Notes: a model not told the origin generated them from the letters alone. 46,797 bases of DNA from an uncultured cyanobacterium (GCA_903903925.1 CAIVAU010000241.1:1-46797); one strand, 5' to 3'; positions 34,656 to 42,664 are shown, counted from the stretch's first letter. Program-made: numbers and translations.

Positions 34656-36185
34656 AGCGGCGGTAGTAACTTTAGCTTGTGTTGCAACTTCAGCTTTTTT
34701 CTTCCAGGGAGTACCAACTAATCCCCAGGTGGGGTTGTTGAGTGCTAAGTCCATATCGCGGGCGAAGATAGCGAAGCCATCATAGCCATGGTATGGACCA
34801 GAGTAGTCCCAAGAGTGCATCTGACGGAAAGGCAGAGCCATCTTTTGGAAGATGTACTTTTCTTTGATTCCGGAAGCAACAAGGTCGGGTTTGAGTGCTT
34901 TGACCAACTCCTCGAACTCGAAGGCAGTTACGTCGTCGTAGATGATGGTGCCGTTTTCAATGTAGTCGGTGGTACGCTTGTAGTCGTCGTTGTGCGCGAA
35001 TTCATAGCCAGTACCCACCATCTTCATCCCCAGATCCTGGAACGCTGGAACAACGTGGCGAGGACGCAGACCACCGACCATGAGGGCGACGGTCTTGCCT
35101 TCCAAACGAGGGCGATATTTCGCCAGCACTGCATCCATTGTTGGCTGGTACTTAGCAATCACCTTCTCAGCGTTTTGTTGGATCTTCTCGTCAAATTTAG
35201 AAGCAATTTCCCGCAAAGATACAGCAATCTTGGTGGGACCAAAGAAGTTGTATTCTAACCAGGGAATACCGTAGGTTTCTTCCATGTGACGAGTGATGTA
35301 GTTCATCGAACGGTAGCAGTGAATCAAGTTCATCTTGACGTTCGGTGTCACTAACATCTCGTTGAAAGTGCCATCGCCTGACCATTGGGCAACAACACGT
35401 AGGCCGATTTCTTCCAGCAAAATGCGGCTTGCCCAAGCATCACCACCAATGTTGTAGTCACCAATGACTGCAACATCGTAAGGGCCTGGCTCATAGCCGA
35501 TTGTTCCATCTTTCTTAGCCTGATCTGATCTGGGGAAGACCCAGTCACGGATCATGTCGTTAGCAATGTGGTGACCGAGAGACTGGGAAACGCCCCGGAA
35601 TCCTTCGCAACGAACAGGAACAACAGGTTTACCAATTTCTTTCGATGTCTTTCTCGCAACGGCTTCAATGTCATCACCAATGAGACCGATTGGACATTCA
35701 GATTGGATTGACACACCCCGGTTCAAGGGGAAGAGTTCTTCGATTTCTTGGATCAACTTGACAAGTTTTTTGTCACCACCGAAAACGATGTCCCGTTCTT
35801 GGAAGTCGGAGGTGAAATGCATGGTGCCAAAGGTATCAACACCTGTGGTGCCAATGTAGTAGTTGCGACGACCAGACCAAGACCAGTAACCACAACCTAC
35901 AGGTCCGTGGCTGATGTGAACCATGTCCTTGATTGGACCCCAGACCACACCTTTGGAACCAGCGTAGGCACAACCACGAGCGGTCATGACTCCAGGAAGT
36001 GACTTGACGTTAGACTTAACGCCGCAGTCAGACTTACCTTCTTCATATACGTTCAGGTGCTTTTCCCGCTTTTTCTTCGCTTTTTCGGGGTAAGCTTCTA
36101 GAACTTCTTTAATAAGTTCTTTTCTTTGTTCTACAACTGTTTTGTTGTTTTCTGCGGGCGTTGTTTTATCATCTATAAATGTCAT
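34653..36185 (-). CDS. nifD: NifD, nitrogenase MoFe protein alpha subunit
   Basis: The 510 aa protein is complete and uninterrupted, unlike nifD in Anabaena, which holds an 11 kb element. P-cluster cysteines are visible in ARGCAYAGSK, PVGCGYWSW and SECPIGLIGDD; the FeMo-cofactor ligands in NLIHCYRSMNY (Cys) and RQMHSWDYSGP (His). With NifK it forms the catalytic component in heterocysts. The C-terminal KKKAEVATQAKVTTAA is variable in the family. Confidence 0.97.
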   Translation of the reverse strand: MTFIDDKTTPAENNKTVVEQRKELIKEVLEAYPEKAKKKREKHLNVYEEGKSDCGVKSNVKSLPGVMTARGCAYAGSKGVVWGPIKDMVHISHGPVGCGYWSWSGRRNYYIGTTGVDTFGTMHFTSDFQERDIVFGGDKKLVKLIQEIEELFPLNRGVSIQSECPIGLIGDDIEAVARKTSKEIGKPVVPVRCEGFRGVSQSLGHHIANDMIRDWVFPRSDQAKKDGTIGYEPGPYDVAVIGDYNIGGDAWASRILLEEIGLRVVAQWSGDGTFNEMLVTPNVKMNLIHCYRSMNYITRHMEETYGIPWLEYNFFGPTKIAVSLREIASKFDEKIQQNAEKVIAKYQPTMDAVLAKYRPRLEGKTVALMVGGLRPRHVVPAFQDLGMKMVGTGYEFAHNDDYKRTTDYIENGTIIYDDVTAFEFEELVKALKPDLVASGIKEKYIFQKMALPFRQMHSWDYSGPYHGYDGFAIFARDMDLALNNPTWGLVGTPWKKKAEVATQAKVTTAA

Positions 36186-36271
36186 GGTGTTCCTCGCTGG
36201 TGAATTCCTGGTAGGAGGGAGGGAAGAAGCGGTAAAGTGTGAAATGAATTTTTCGTCCTAACTTTGGAGAA

Positions 36272-36334
36272 GCCGCCCTCCCAGAGGACACTTGCGTCGG
36301 GAGGTTCTCCGACTTGAGGAGTCAGTTGGGCGGC
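36272..36334. repeat. Inverted-repeat structure in nifH-nifD spacer
   Basis: GCCGCCC at 36272 pairs with GGGCGGC at 36328, with further pairing inside (CTCCC/GGGAG, TCTCCGA...). This resembles mobile palindromic spacers common in Nostoc. It may affect the relative levels of nifH and nifD messages. Confidence 0.5.
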
Positions 36335-36400
36335 GATGGACTGCCGTTCCGTAGAGCAAAGTGTTCGTTGCGGCTACATCCTTTCAACAGTTAGGGGTAA

Positions 36401-36422
36401 GGTGGGCTTAGTGCTGCCCACC
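36401..36422. promoter_or_regulatory. Hairpin directly after nifH
   Basis: GGTGGGC and GCCCACC pair around an 8 nt loop, 12 bp downstream of the nifH stop, with no T tract on the coding strand. It is more likely a processing or stabilising hairpin for nifH mRNA than a terminator, because nifD and nifK must be read through. Confidence 0.55.
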
Positions 36423-36434
36423 CTAGCACATTGC

Positions 36435-37193
36435 TTACTTAGCAGCAGCTGATACTTCGGCAGCCACCTTAGCAGCAGCTTTGGAATCGTCTTCCAGGAT
36501 ACCGAATTCAATCAGCAATGCTTCTAGCTCGTCCATTTCAATGGGTGTAGGAATTGTGAGCTTGTCGTTGTTGATGATTTTCTTCGCTAAAGCCCGGTAT
36601 TCATTGCCTTGGTTGCTGTCAGGAGCGTACTCGTTAACAGTCATCCGGCGCAACTCTGCGTGTTGTACGATGTTGTCGCGAGGGACAAAGTGGATCATCT
36701 GGGTGTTCAAGCGTTCTGCCAGAGTTTCGATCAACTCGATTTCACGGTCAACTTTCCGGCTGTTACAAATTAGACCACCTAAGCGCACACCGCCAGTATG
36801 GGCATATTTAAGCACACCGCGAGCAATGTTGTTAGCAGCATACATTGCCATCATTTCACCAGAGGTCACGATGTAGATTTCTTGTGCTTTACCTTCACGG
36901 ATAGGCATTGCGAAACCACCGCAAACAACGTCACCTAACACGTCGTAGCTGACAAAGTCAACGTCTTGGTAAGCACCGTTTTCTTCCAAGAAGTTGATGG
37001 CGGTGATAATACCCCGACCAGCGCAACCTACACCGGGTTCAGGACCACCAGATTCTACGCAACGAACACCGCGAAAACCGGTGAGCATCACTTCTTCGAG
37101 TTCTAAGTCTTCCACCGCACCCCGCTCAGCAGCTAGGTGCAACACTGTGGTTTGGGCTTTACTGTGCAGCATCAAACGGGTGGAGTCAGCTTT
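36435..37193 (-). CDS. nifH: nifH, 3' part (split by DNA element)
   Basis: This part codes from KADSTRLMLHSKAQTTVLH to the end (248 residues past the core). Fe-protein features: GVRCVESGGPEPGVGCAGRG with one 4Fe-4S cysteine and the ADP-ribosylation-type arginine region, and YDVLGDVVCGGFAMPIR with the second. Joined to 41671-41817 it gives a 297 aa NifH. The frame upstream of the core (to 37283) is element DNA. Confidence 0.95.
   Translation of the reverse strand, partial: KADSTRLMLHSKAQTTVLHLAAERGAVEDLELEEVMLTGFRGVRCVESGGPEPGVGCAGRGIITAINFLEENGAYQDVDFVSYDVLGDVVCGGFAMPIREGKAQEIYIVTSGEMMAMYAANNIARGVLKYAHTGGVRLGGLICNSRKVDREIELIETLAERLNTQMIHFVPRDNIVQHAELRRMTVNEYAPDSNQGNEYRALAKKIINNDKLTIPTPIEMDELEALLIEFGILEDDSKAAAKVAAEVSAAAK
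37182..37193. other. Crossover core of the nifH element, left copy
   Basis: GGAGTCAGCTTT (coding strand AAAGCTGACTCC, codons K-A-D-S) recurs at 41671-41682. Joining gives GCDPKADS-TRLMLHSK, the exact NifH P-loop-proximal sequence. Confidence 0.92.
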
Positions 37194-37459
37194 ACAAAAG
37201 TAACACAAAAAATTTGAGTACGAAGACTGATAGGCGGAGTTGTCTTGGGGTATTATTTTGAAGCTAAAATTGGTTCTTGGCAACTTTTGGTGATCCTGGT
37301 TGGGGGAAGGCAGAAGGGAAAAGAAGGAAAATCCCCGAAATTATTATGATATAAGGGTTTCAAAACTTCTGCCTTCTGCCCTCTGCCTTAAAACCCTTTT
37401 CTGTGTTGATCACCAAAATCTGACAAGAGCCCTAAAATTAAACAGTAGGAGGTATCCTG

Positions 37460-37795
37460 ATGGCAACAATGGGAAAATACTGCAAAGCTTACTTGCTCAA
37501 GGATTTACGTCAGTTCAGTCAGTGGACTGAGCAAGTTGAAAACGTCAGAAAAGAGAAGAAACAAGTAGATGGCAAGGAAGTCGAATTTGAGAGACAACTA
37601 ACCGATGATGATATTCTCTATCTGCAAGAAAATTATGTGATCACAGATGGGATTTTCAAAGATGAAAACATCATTTTTGATCACTTAACTTCCGAATGGA
37701 AAGAGTTTTGTACAAAGACACTCTTGTTTGAAATTCCGGTTTACGAACCGATTACGGTTAGCACGTCGGTAACTCAAAACAACGCCAAGTCATAG
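37460..37795 (+). CDS. Unknown small protein, first gene of MbtH operon
   Basis: The 111 aa protein (MATMGKYCKAYLLKDLRQFS ... QLTDDDILYLQENYVITDGI-FKDENIIFD) is soluble and acidic, with no family I can name. A strong AGGAGG lies 6 bp before the ATG. It is followed by two more genes on the same strand with short gaps, so the three probably form an operon that ends at the terminator at 38507. Confidence 0.65.
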   Translation: MATMGKYCKAYLLKDLRQFSQWTEQVENVRKEKKQVDGKEVEFERQLTDDDILYLQENYVITDGIFKDENIIFDHLTSEWKEFCTKTLLFEIPVYEPITVSTSVTQNNAKS

Positions 37796-37827
37796 TCATT
37801 TAAGAAAAAAAGCAAGGAGAAACCTTA

Positions 37828-38154
37828 ATGAACGAATTAGTACAACGATTATCCCAAGGAAATCATCCAGTTGAAGCCAGCTTAAGACCGGAAAAAACTG
37901 TCGCAGCACTCAAGGAGAGTATTGACCGCGCTTATGTGCATATTAAATTCACCAGCACAAAGGGTGGTACTGAATTGGGTGTCAAACTTGATTCCGACGC
38001 TTCCAATTTCACAGAAGCTGACTTTGAGCATCAAACGGGGAAGGTTCACTTAGTAGGTGACCTCACACTAAATTACGTGAAAGTTAAATGTATTGCAGAT
38101 ATTGACCTCGAAACACTTGCAGGTTCGGGACATCTTGAACCGATAGAGGCATAA
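37828..38154 (+). CDS. Unknown small protein, second gene of MbtH operon
   Basis: The 108 aa protein (MNELVQRLSQGNHPVEASLR ... ALKESIDRAYVHIKFTSTKG) has an alternating beta pattern and no recognised domain. AAGGAGA precedes the ATG. A degenerate copy of its first 14 codons is found at 38576-38617. Confidence 0.65.
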   Translation: MNELVQRLSQGNHPVEASLRPEKTVAALKESIDRAYVHIKFTSTKGGTELGVKLDSDASNFTEADFEHQTGKVHLVGDLTLNYVKVKCIADIDLETLAGSGHLEPIEA

Positions 38155-38198
38155 TATATTCATTGCAATGCCAAATCATAGACCAATAGGAGACGACA

Positions 38199-38438
38199 AT
38201 GAGTACAAATGATCGAGAAGACAGCACAATTTACAAAGTCGTTGTCAATCACGAAGAACAATATTCCATTTGGCCTGCTGAGCGGGAGAATGCATTAGGC
38301 TGGAGAGATGCAGGTAAAAGTGGTTTCAAAGATGAATGCCTTGAATACATCAAACAAGTGTGGACTGACATGAGACCATTGAGTCTGCGAAAGCAAATGG
38401 AATCATCTGCTGATAACAGGAGCGTCGCATCATCGTAA
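38199..38438 (+). CDS. MbtH-like protein
   Basis: The 79 aa protein shows the MbtH signature: YKVVVNHEEQYSIWPAEREN, ALGWRDAGKSGFKDECLEYI, then VWTDMRPLSLR. MbtH proteins bind and activate adenylation domains of nonribosomal peptide synthetases. No synthetase is encoded in the window, so a partner must lie elsewhere. It could serve a distant pathway and be lost when the element is excised. Confidence 0.93.
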   Translation: MSTNDREDSTIYKVVVNHEEQYSIWPAERENALGWRDAGKSGFKDECLEYIKQVWTDMRPLSLRKQMESSADNRSVASS

Positions 38439-38506
38439 TCAGCCTGTGCGATCGCTGCGACTTTGATCTAGAGTACCGATCCATTAATAAAAATTAGGGC
38501 GAAAAA

Positions 38507-38574
38507 GCCCGGTTTCCTTGTAGAGATACACCACGACACGTCTCTACTTTGTAGAGGAATAAACCGGGTTTTTT
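38507..38574 (+). terminator. Terminator after mbtH-like gene
   Basis: CCCGGTTT pairs with AAACCGGG, an inner GTAGAGA pairs with TCTCTAC, and TTTTTT follows. The long double stem with a T tract lies 70 bp after the MbtH stop and would separate that operon from the kinase gene. Confidence 0.75.
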
Positions 38575-38575
38575 A

Positions 38576-38617
38576 CTGAACGAATTAATACAACAATTAT
38601 CCTAAGGAAATCATCCA
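38576..38617 (+). pseudogene. Degenerate duplicate of the 5' end of the 37828 gene
   Basis: The frame LNELIQQLS-stop-GNHP matches MNELVQRLSQGNHP of the 37828 protein, with ATG changed to CTG and CAA to TAA. Only about 42 bp remain. It shows an old duplication inside the element. Confidence 0.7.
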
Positions 38618-38681
38618 CGAGATCAAAGACAGTAAAATCTAGATTCAGCAGATAGAACTAAGGGTTTATAGGAGCTAAATC

Positions 38682-39260
38682 TTGAGCAATAAAAATGGTG
38701 TGACAGTTTGGTTTACGGGTTTAAGTGGTGCTGGAAAAACGACGATTTGCATGGCGGTAGAGGAAAAGTTGCGGGAACAAGGTTACAAGGTAGAGGTACT
38801 AGATGGTGATGTCGTCAGGGAGAAATTAACAAAAGGTCTTGGGTTTAGCAAACCTGACCGTGATGAAAATATTCGACGCATCGGATTTGTGGCACACTTG
38901 TTAACACGAAATGGTGTGATAGTTTTAGTATCTGCTATTTCTCCCTATCAGCAGGTACGGGATGAAGTACGCCAGCAAATTGGCAGCTTTATAGAGGTTT
39001 ATGTAAGTACACCACTATCAGTATGCGAACAGCGAGATGTGAAAGGGCTTTATAAGAAAGCCCGTGCTGGTGAAATCAAGCAGTTTACGGGAATTGATGA
39101 TCCATATGAACCACCAACTAATCCTGAGTTGGAGTGCCGAACAGATTTAGAAACGGTGAAGGATAGTACAGCTAAAGTCTTAGCTAAGCTAAGTGATTTA
39201 GGCTATTTCTTTGAAAGCACGATCTCCTTTGCTGAGGAGTCTGTCCTTACATCAATTTAG
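38682..39260 (+). CDS. cysC: Adenylylsulfate (APS) kinase
   Basis: The 192 aa protein has the P-loop WFTGLSGAGKTTI, the GDVVREKLTKGLGFSKPDRD loop, a conserved Asn-Arg (DENIRRIGFVAHLL) and FIEVYVSTPLSVCEQRDVKG with KFTGIDDPYEPP-like IKQFTGIDDPYEPP, all CysC features. It makes PAPS from APS in sulfate activation. The start is TTG 38682 with AGGAG 8 bp upstream. A chromosomal copy probably exists elsewhere. Confidence 0.92.
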   Translation: MSNKNGVTVWFTGLSGAGKTTICMAVEEKLREQGYKVEVLDGDVVREKLTKGLGFSKPDRDENIRRIGFVAHLLTRNGVIVLVSAISPYQQVRDEVRQQIGSFIEVYVSTPLSVCEQRDVKGLYKKARAGEIKQFTGIDDPYEPPTNPELECRTDLETVKDSTAKVLAKLSDLGYFFESTISFAEESVLTSI

Positions 39261-39580
39261 GAACCTCTTCCGAATTTGGGGTGCGGTTGTTTTTTCTTCC
39301 CCCACACCCCATTCTTGGTCAAGAATATTCTCAATAAATGGAAGAGGACAAACTACCCACTTGGAAGCAATTTTTCACTACTTAATGCCTTGGGATCTTC
39401 TGACAAAAGTTCTATATCTAAAAGGTTCTCGCTATTTCTCATATATCAATGACCTCATGGGATTGTGTTGTTCAAAAGGGAATTAATGCATACTCTCTCG
39501 GATGGCGACGGGGATAATAATCATGACCGAGTCCCCGATCGCCTAAGAAGGGATTTCATTCATGGGTATTGCTTTTAAAC
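39261..39580. other. Spacer in nifH element
   Basis: GGGGTGCGG and CCCCCACACCCC near 39277-39310 can form a stem after cysC, perhaps its terminator. No gene is supported in the rest. Confidence 0.4.
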
Positions 39581-39754
39581 TCAATATTGGCGTTTGGCGA
39601 TCGCTTTATCTTCAGGATCATCTAACAAAATCCTATGGCTCCTGCGATCGTCTGCCAAAATCTCCAAAATATCTGAAGCAACTCGAGACCAGCTATAATT
39701 GATCTCACTCAAGTAACGCCCCTTCTGACCCAACTGACTAATAAGATCTTCACG
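39581..39754 (-). pseudogene. Glycosyltransferase C-terminal fragment
   Basis: The minus strand reads REDLISQLGQKGRYLSEINY then SWSRVASDILEILADDRRSH and stops, the usual end of a GT4-type glycosyltransferase. The catalytic part is missing. Confidence 0.55.
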
Positions 39755-40121
39755 TTATTGATTTGACCTCTTGCGTTGATGTTCCAAACAATGATTCAAA
39801 AAAATGCTCGGTCGTGTTTTTTACATTTATAACGGTTACATCTTTTACCCTTTAATACTATGAAAGAGCGATAGAAACAACTCAATCTTTCTCACTTAGG
39901 TGAAGGGCTTCAAAAAGCTTTAATGGAAATGAAGAATTTAGACGCAGCAGCTAGCCAGAGTTTAGTTAGAGATATGGAACTGCAGAACTTATCTATTCAG
40001 CAGCTGTATCAGAGTCTCTAGGAATACAAACTGTAAAAAAGCACTTGGAAAGCGCTTGCACCAAACAGAAGTCTTTGACGCCCAACTTTAGTATAAAGAC
40101 AAAGATTTCGCTTCAATCGCT
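39755..40121 (+). other. Degenerate coding debris
   Basis: Short plus-strand frames such as LQKALMEMKNLDAAASQSLV then RDMELQNLSIQQLYQSL are broken by stops and frame changes. They look like remains of a gene, of no recognised family, that ran into the small frame at 40122. Confidence 0.4.
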
Positions 40122-40277
40122 ATGCAGCCAGAAACAGCAGCACAAGCACTACTTCGCACAGCCCAAAGGTATTACAAGATTCGCCACCTAGACTCAACCA
40201 CAAGAAAACAGCTTATGGCACTGACCCAAAAAGAGTTTGACGACGAATACAAGAAGTTGGCTATACCAGCAGCATGA
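40122..40277 (+). pseudogene. Remnant of unknown protein, 51 codons
   Basis: The frame MQPETAAQALLRTAQRYYKI then RHLDSTTRKQLMALTQKEFD overlaps the recombinase end by 17 bp, convergently. Upstream the same frame continues past a TAG as HQTEVFDAQL-stop-YKDKDF, so the open part is probably the end of a longer decayed gene. Confidence 0.4.
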
Positions 40278-41631
40278 TTTCTAGGATCTCGCCATTGAGA
40301 ACTTTCACATAATTGACTAGTTCTTTGTAGATCGTTTGTTTATCTGTCCACGACAATTCATTCCAATATCCAATGTCACAAAAGCAAGTCGTTAGTACTT
40401 GTACCAATTCAGTACTTACCTGCTTTGCTGCAACCTCTTTTTGCTTGAATGCCTGTATTTCTAATAAGGTTTGTTCGATCGCATTTTGTATGATAGGGCT
40501 TTGAGGCAACAGTCTAAGGGATTTTAGTTGCTCTTGCCTAGCAATCAGATCAGGATTATCCTCTCTATTTGAAGATAAATCTGCTAATGTATATTTTTGG
40601 ATTTCTTCATACCTTGCTACCAGTGCAGTGTCTACTGCACTAATGATATCTTCTAAATAAGTGCTGACTCTGTTTTTGCAAAAATAGTCGCCTAAGTTTT
40701 CGTGTTTTTTACAGCGAACTCTATAAGTCTTCCACTTACGCTTCAAACAGAAACATTTATATCTGCAATCTCCACAAATGATTTGACCTTCTAAAGGGAG
40801 TGGTTCTTTGTTGGTTTTTTTATTGTTGCCATAGCTATATTTTGTTTTGTTATCTTCTAATTTTTTCAATATAAGTTTATAATTTGCCCTTGAAATCAAA
40901 GCCTGATGAGTCCCTTCATGTATCTCCCAAGCTTGGGGATTATTTAAATTCCCATGTACATTGTAAACAGTATCTCCTTGTAAAACTCGGTTGGTCATCC
41001 AATACCTTAGTCCCGCCGCTGACCACGAAATACCGTAAGTGTCTAGTACATATTTTGCGGTGCTTCTTAATGTAGCGTTGCTCGATAAAAAATGGTCGAT
41101 GATTTCCGATGCGATCGCCCATTTAGTCTTACCAGATTCGTGCAGCATCATATCTGGTGCATACTTTTCGTCAACCCGTCGATATCCAAAAGGGGGACGT
41201 GGGCTAGCTTTCTTCTGTTCGCGAAAATAGTTCAACCCGTGCTTAATTCGTTCTGAAAGTAATCTCGATTCAAATTCTGCCAAACCCGCCATTTGATTGA
41301 CAGAAAACCACCCGAAAGGCGATGATGTATCAACTGGAGCATCCAAGACAATCAATTTAACCTTATACTCTTCGAGAGTTACAAGCGTCCGATGGATCGT
41401 AATAACACTCCGTGCTAATCGGTCAATACGAGTGATCACAACTTCAGTTATCTTTCCCTGCTTGCACATGGCAAGCATTTTGTTAAATTCCTTACGCTTA
41501 TCTGATCGCCCACTTTCAATATCTGAGAATATTAAGGCAGCGCCTGCCTTCTCGATCCGGGCTGTCTGTTGTTCTAACGCATTCCCTTCATCTTGTTCCC
41601 TTGTGGATACTCTGACGTAACCGACTCGCAT
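40261..41631 (-). CDS. Large serine recombinase of the nifH element (xis-type)
   Basis: The 456 aa protein begins MRVGYVRVSTREQ (Ser9 catalytic) and has SGRSDKRKEFNKML, TRIDRLARSV and LDAPVDTSSPFGWFSVNQMA, then a recombinase domain and a zinc ribbon with CGDC as the first pair. It shares the LDAPVD-SPFGWFS signature with the nifE-element recombinase and differs from the XisF-like ones. Its ATG is 6 bp after the stop of the truncated nifH' frame on the same strand, so translation could be by re-initiation on nifH mRNA. No close Shine-Dalgarno is seen. Confidence 0.93.
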   Translation of the reverse strand: MRVGYVRVSTREQDEGNALEQQTARIEKAGAALIFSDIESGRSDKRKEFNKMLAMCKQGKITEVVITRIDRLARSVITIHRTLVTLEEYKVKLIVLDAPVDTSSPFGWFSVNQMAGLAEFESRLLSERIKHGLNYFREQKKASPRPPFGYRRVDEKYAPDMMLHESGKTKWAIASEIIDHFLSSNATLRSTAKYVLDTYGISWSAAGLRYWMTNRVLQGDTVYNVHGNLNNPQAWEIHEGTHQALISRANYKLILKKLEDNKTKYSYGNNKKTNKEPLPLEGQIICGDCRYKCFCLKRKWKTYRVRCKKHENLGDYFCKNRVSTYLEDIISAVDTALVARYEEIQKYTLADLSSNREDNPDLIARQEQLKSLRLLPQSPIIQNAIEQTLLEIQAFKQKEVAAKQVSTELVQVLTTCFCDIGYWNELSWTDKQTIYKELVNYVKVLNGEILEIMLLV

Positions 41632-41637
41632 AAATGC

Positions 41638-41817
41638 TTATTCACTAGTAACTCCTTTGTTAATTCTACAGGAGTCAGCTTTGGGGTCACAACCCACAAT
41701 CAGAATGCGCTGACCCATTTCTGCCATAGCGGCAAGGGTATTTTGGGAGGTGGTGGATTTACCGATACCGCCTTTGCCGTAGAATGCTATCTGTCTAATT
41801 TTTTCATCAACGGACAT
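41638..41817 (-). CDS. nifH: nifH, 5' part (split by DNA element)
   Basis: Codons 1-49 (MSVDEKIRQIAFYGKGGIGK ... VGCDPKADS) hold the complete P-loop of the Fe protein. They are followed by ten element-coded residues (CRINKGVTSE) and a stop. An AGGAG lies 10 bp before the ATG. The 59 aa truncated peptide would be made before excision. Confidence 0.95.
   Translation of the reverse strand: MSVDEKIRQIAFYGKGGIGKSTTSQNTLAAMAEMGQRILIVGCDPKADSCRINKGVTSE
41671..41682. other. Crossover core of the nifH element, right copy
   Basis: GGAGTCAGCTTT, direct partner of 37182-37193. Confidence 0.92.
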
Positions 41818-42142
41818 GATCGTTGTTCTCCTGCAATTGGTTGATTGGTGGGTCTGTGGGTTTGTGTGATGCGATCACGCCCGCAATTGTTACAGCAGTG
41901 ACCGCGTGTAGAACGTCGCCGGAGGAGATCGCTCTACATCAAAAACTGTCGAAAGCAAGAACATCAATTTCCCTCTTTAATTTTCTCGGAACTTCTACAC
42001 TTGACAATTATTTCGTCATGTGTATTCTTACTGAAACACCAAGTAGGACCTGACCCTTGCTTCGCTCAAATTCAAAATTCGCTCATTCAAACAGGTGAAT
42101 TTAATTTTGAATTCCCAGGAAAGGGGATGCGTAAGTCTGAGA
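41818..42142 (-). promoter_or_regulatory. nifH leader/glbN-nifH spacer
   Basis: The 325 bp spacer holds the nifH ribosome site (AGGAG) and one arm of an inverted repeat (42031-42056). No clear NtcA box (GTA-N8-TAC) or sigma -10/-35 was found by eye. The 5' end of nifH mRNA may arise here by processing, as reported for other cyanobacteria. Confidence 0.4.
42031..42056 (+). repeat. Inverted repeat flanking glbN, left arm
   Basis: CTGAAACACCAAGTAGGA followed by CCTGACCC. It matches the minus strand of 42639-42664 at 24 of 26 positions. A second, inner pair ATGCGTAAGTCT lies at 42127-42138 and, inverted, at 42609-42620. Confidence 0.85.
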
Positions 42143-42499
42143 TTACTTGTTCAAAATAGCGTCCTTCAAAGTTCCGACGTGAGCAAGTACAGCTTTTGCA
42201 TCCTCTGGGGAAACTCCACGCACAGCAACTGCCTCACTCAGGTGTTTGGCGATCGCATCGAAGTGTTGTGGTTGTAGCTTCATACCTGTGTGTGTTTGTT
42301 CCATTGAGCGACCTGTGTATTGGTCTGGACCCTCAAAAATTTTAGCGAAGAAAGCAACTTGTTTATGACGCTGCTTAACCATATCTGTATGAGCAAAATA
42401 GTGATTGAGAGTGTTGTCAGCCAAAATGCGTTTGTAGAATTCATCCACTATTTGCTCAAGACCTTGCTGTCCGCCAAGTTTGTTGAATAATGTGTCCAT
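42143..42499 (-). CDS. glbN: Cyanoglobin (group I truncated haemoglobin)
   Basis: The 118 aa protein starts at ATG 42499 (preceded by AAGGAAAAGGAT; an upstream start at 42538 lacks such a site). TrHb features: MDTLFNKLGGQQGLEQIVDE, FYKRILADNTLNHYF (the YF pair), and HKQVAFFAKIFEGP with proximal-region MKLQPQHFDAIAKHL. GlbN lies between nifU and nifH in Nostoc commune and may bind oxygen in low-O2 conditions for terminal oxidase or protection. It is flanked by inverted repeats, which suggests an independent history. Confidence 0.93.
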   Translation of the reverse strand: MDTLFNKLGGQQGLEQIVDEFYKRILADNTLNHYFAHTDMVKQRHKQVAFFAKIFEGPDQYTGRSMEQTHTGMKLQPQHFDAIAKHLSEAVAVRGVSPEDAKAVLAHVGTLKDAILNK

Positions 42500-42638
42500 A
42501 TCCTTTTCCTTTGAAGCGAGTTGAATGCCGCAATTCACTATTTAGGCGTTTATTTGCCTATGTGTGCTTAGCCTTAACAGCAGCATGAAAGCTGTCTATC
42601 GGTCAGTAAGACTTACGCATTGAGAAGAAGAATGATAT

Positions 42639-42664
42639 GGGTCAAATCCTACTTGGTGTTTCAG
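42639..42664 (-). repeat. Inverted repeat flanking glbN, right arm
   Basis: Read on the minus strand: CTGAAACACCAAGTAGGA then TTTGACCC. Partner of 42031-42056. Confidence 0.85.

Larger units (their letters stand above)
37182..41682. mobile_element. nifH element, 4,489 bp, with serine recombinase
   Basis: The element splits nifH after Ser49. The recombinase is at the right edge, next to and in the direction of the nifH 5' part. The cargo is two unknown small proteins, an MbtH-like protein and an APS kinase, followed by about 1 kb of decayed DNA (glycosyltransferase fragment and other debris). It is the smallest and most eroded of the three complete elements. Confidence 0.92.

Noticed and set aside
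34653..36185. Search for the classical nifD element (XisA)
   Set aside because: nifD is intact over its full length and no tyrosine recombinase of XisA type is encoded in the window.
39211..39486. 91 codon frame overlapping the end of cysC
   Set aside because: Shadow of cysC followed by spacer DNA with stem-loop; no supporting feature.
41818..42142. NtcA-binding site upstream of nifH
   Set aside because: GTAGA...TCTAC pairs near 41908-41937 have a spacing far from GTA-N8-TAC, so no NtcA call was made.
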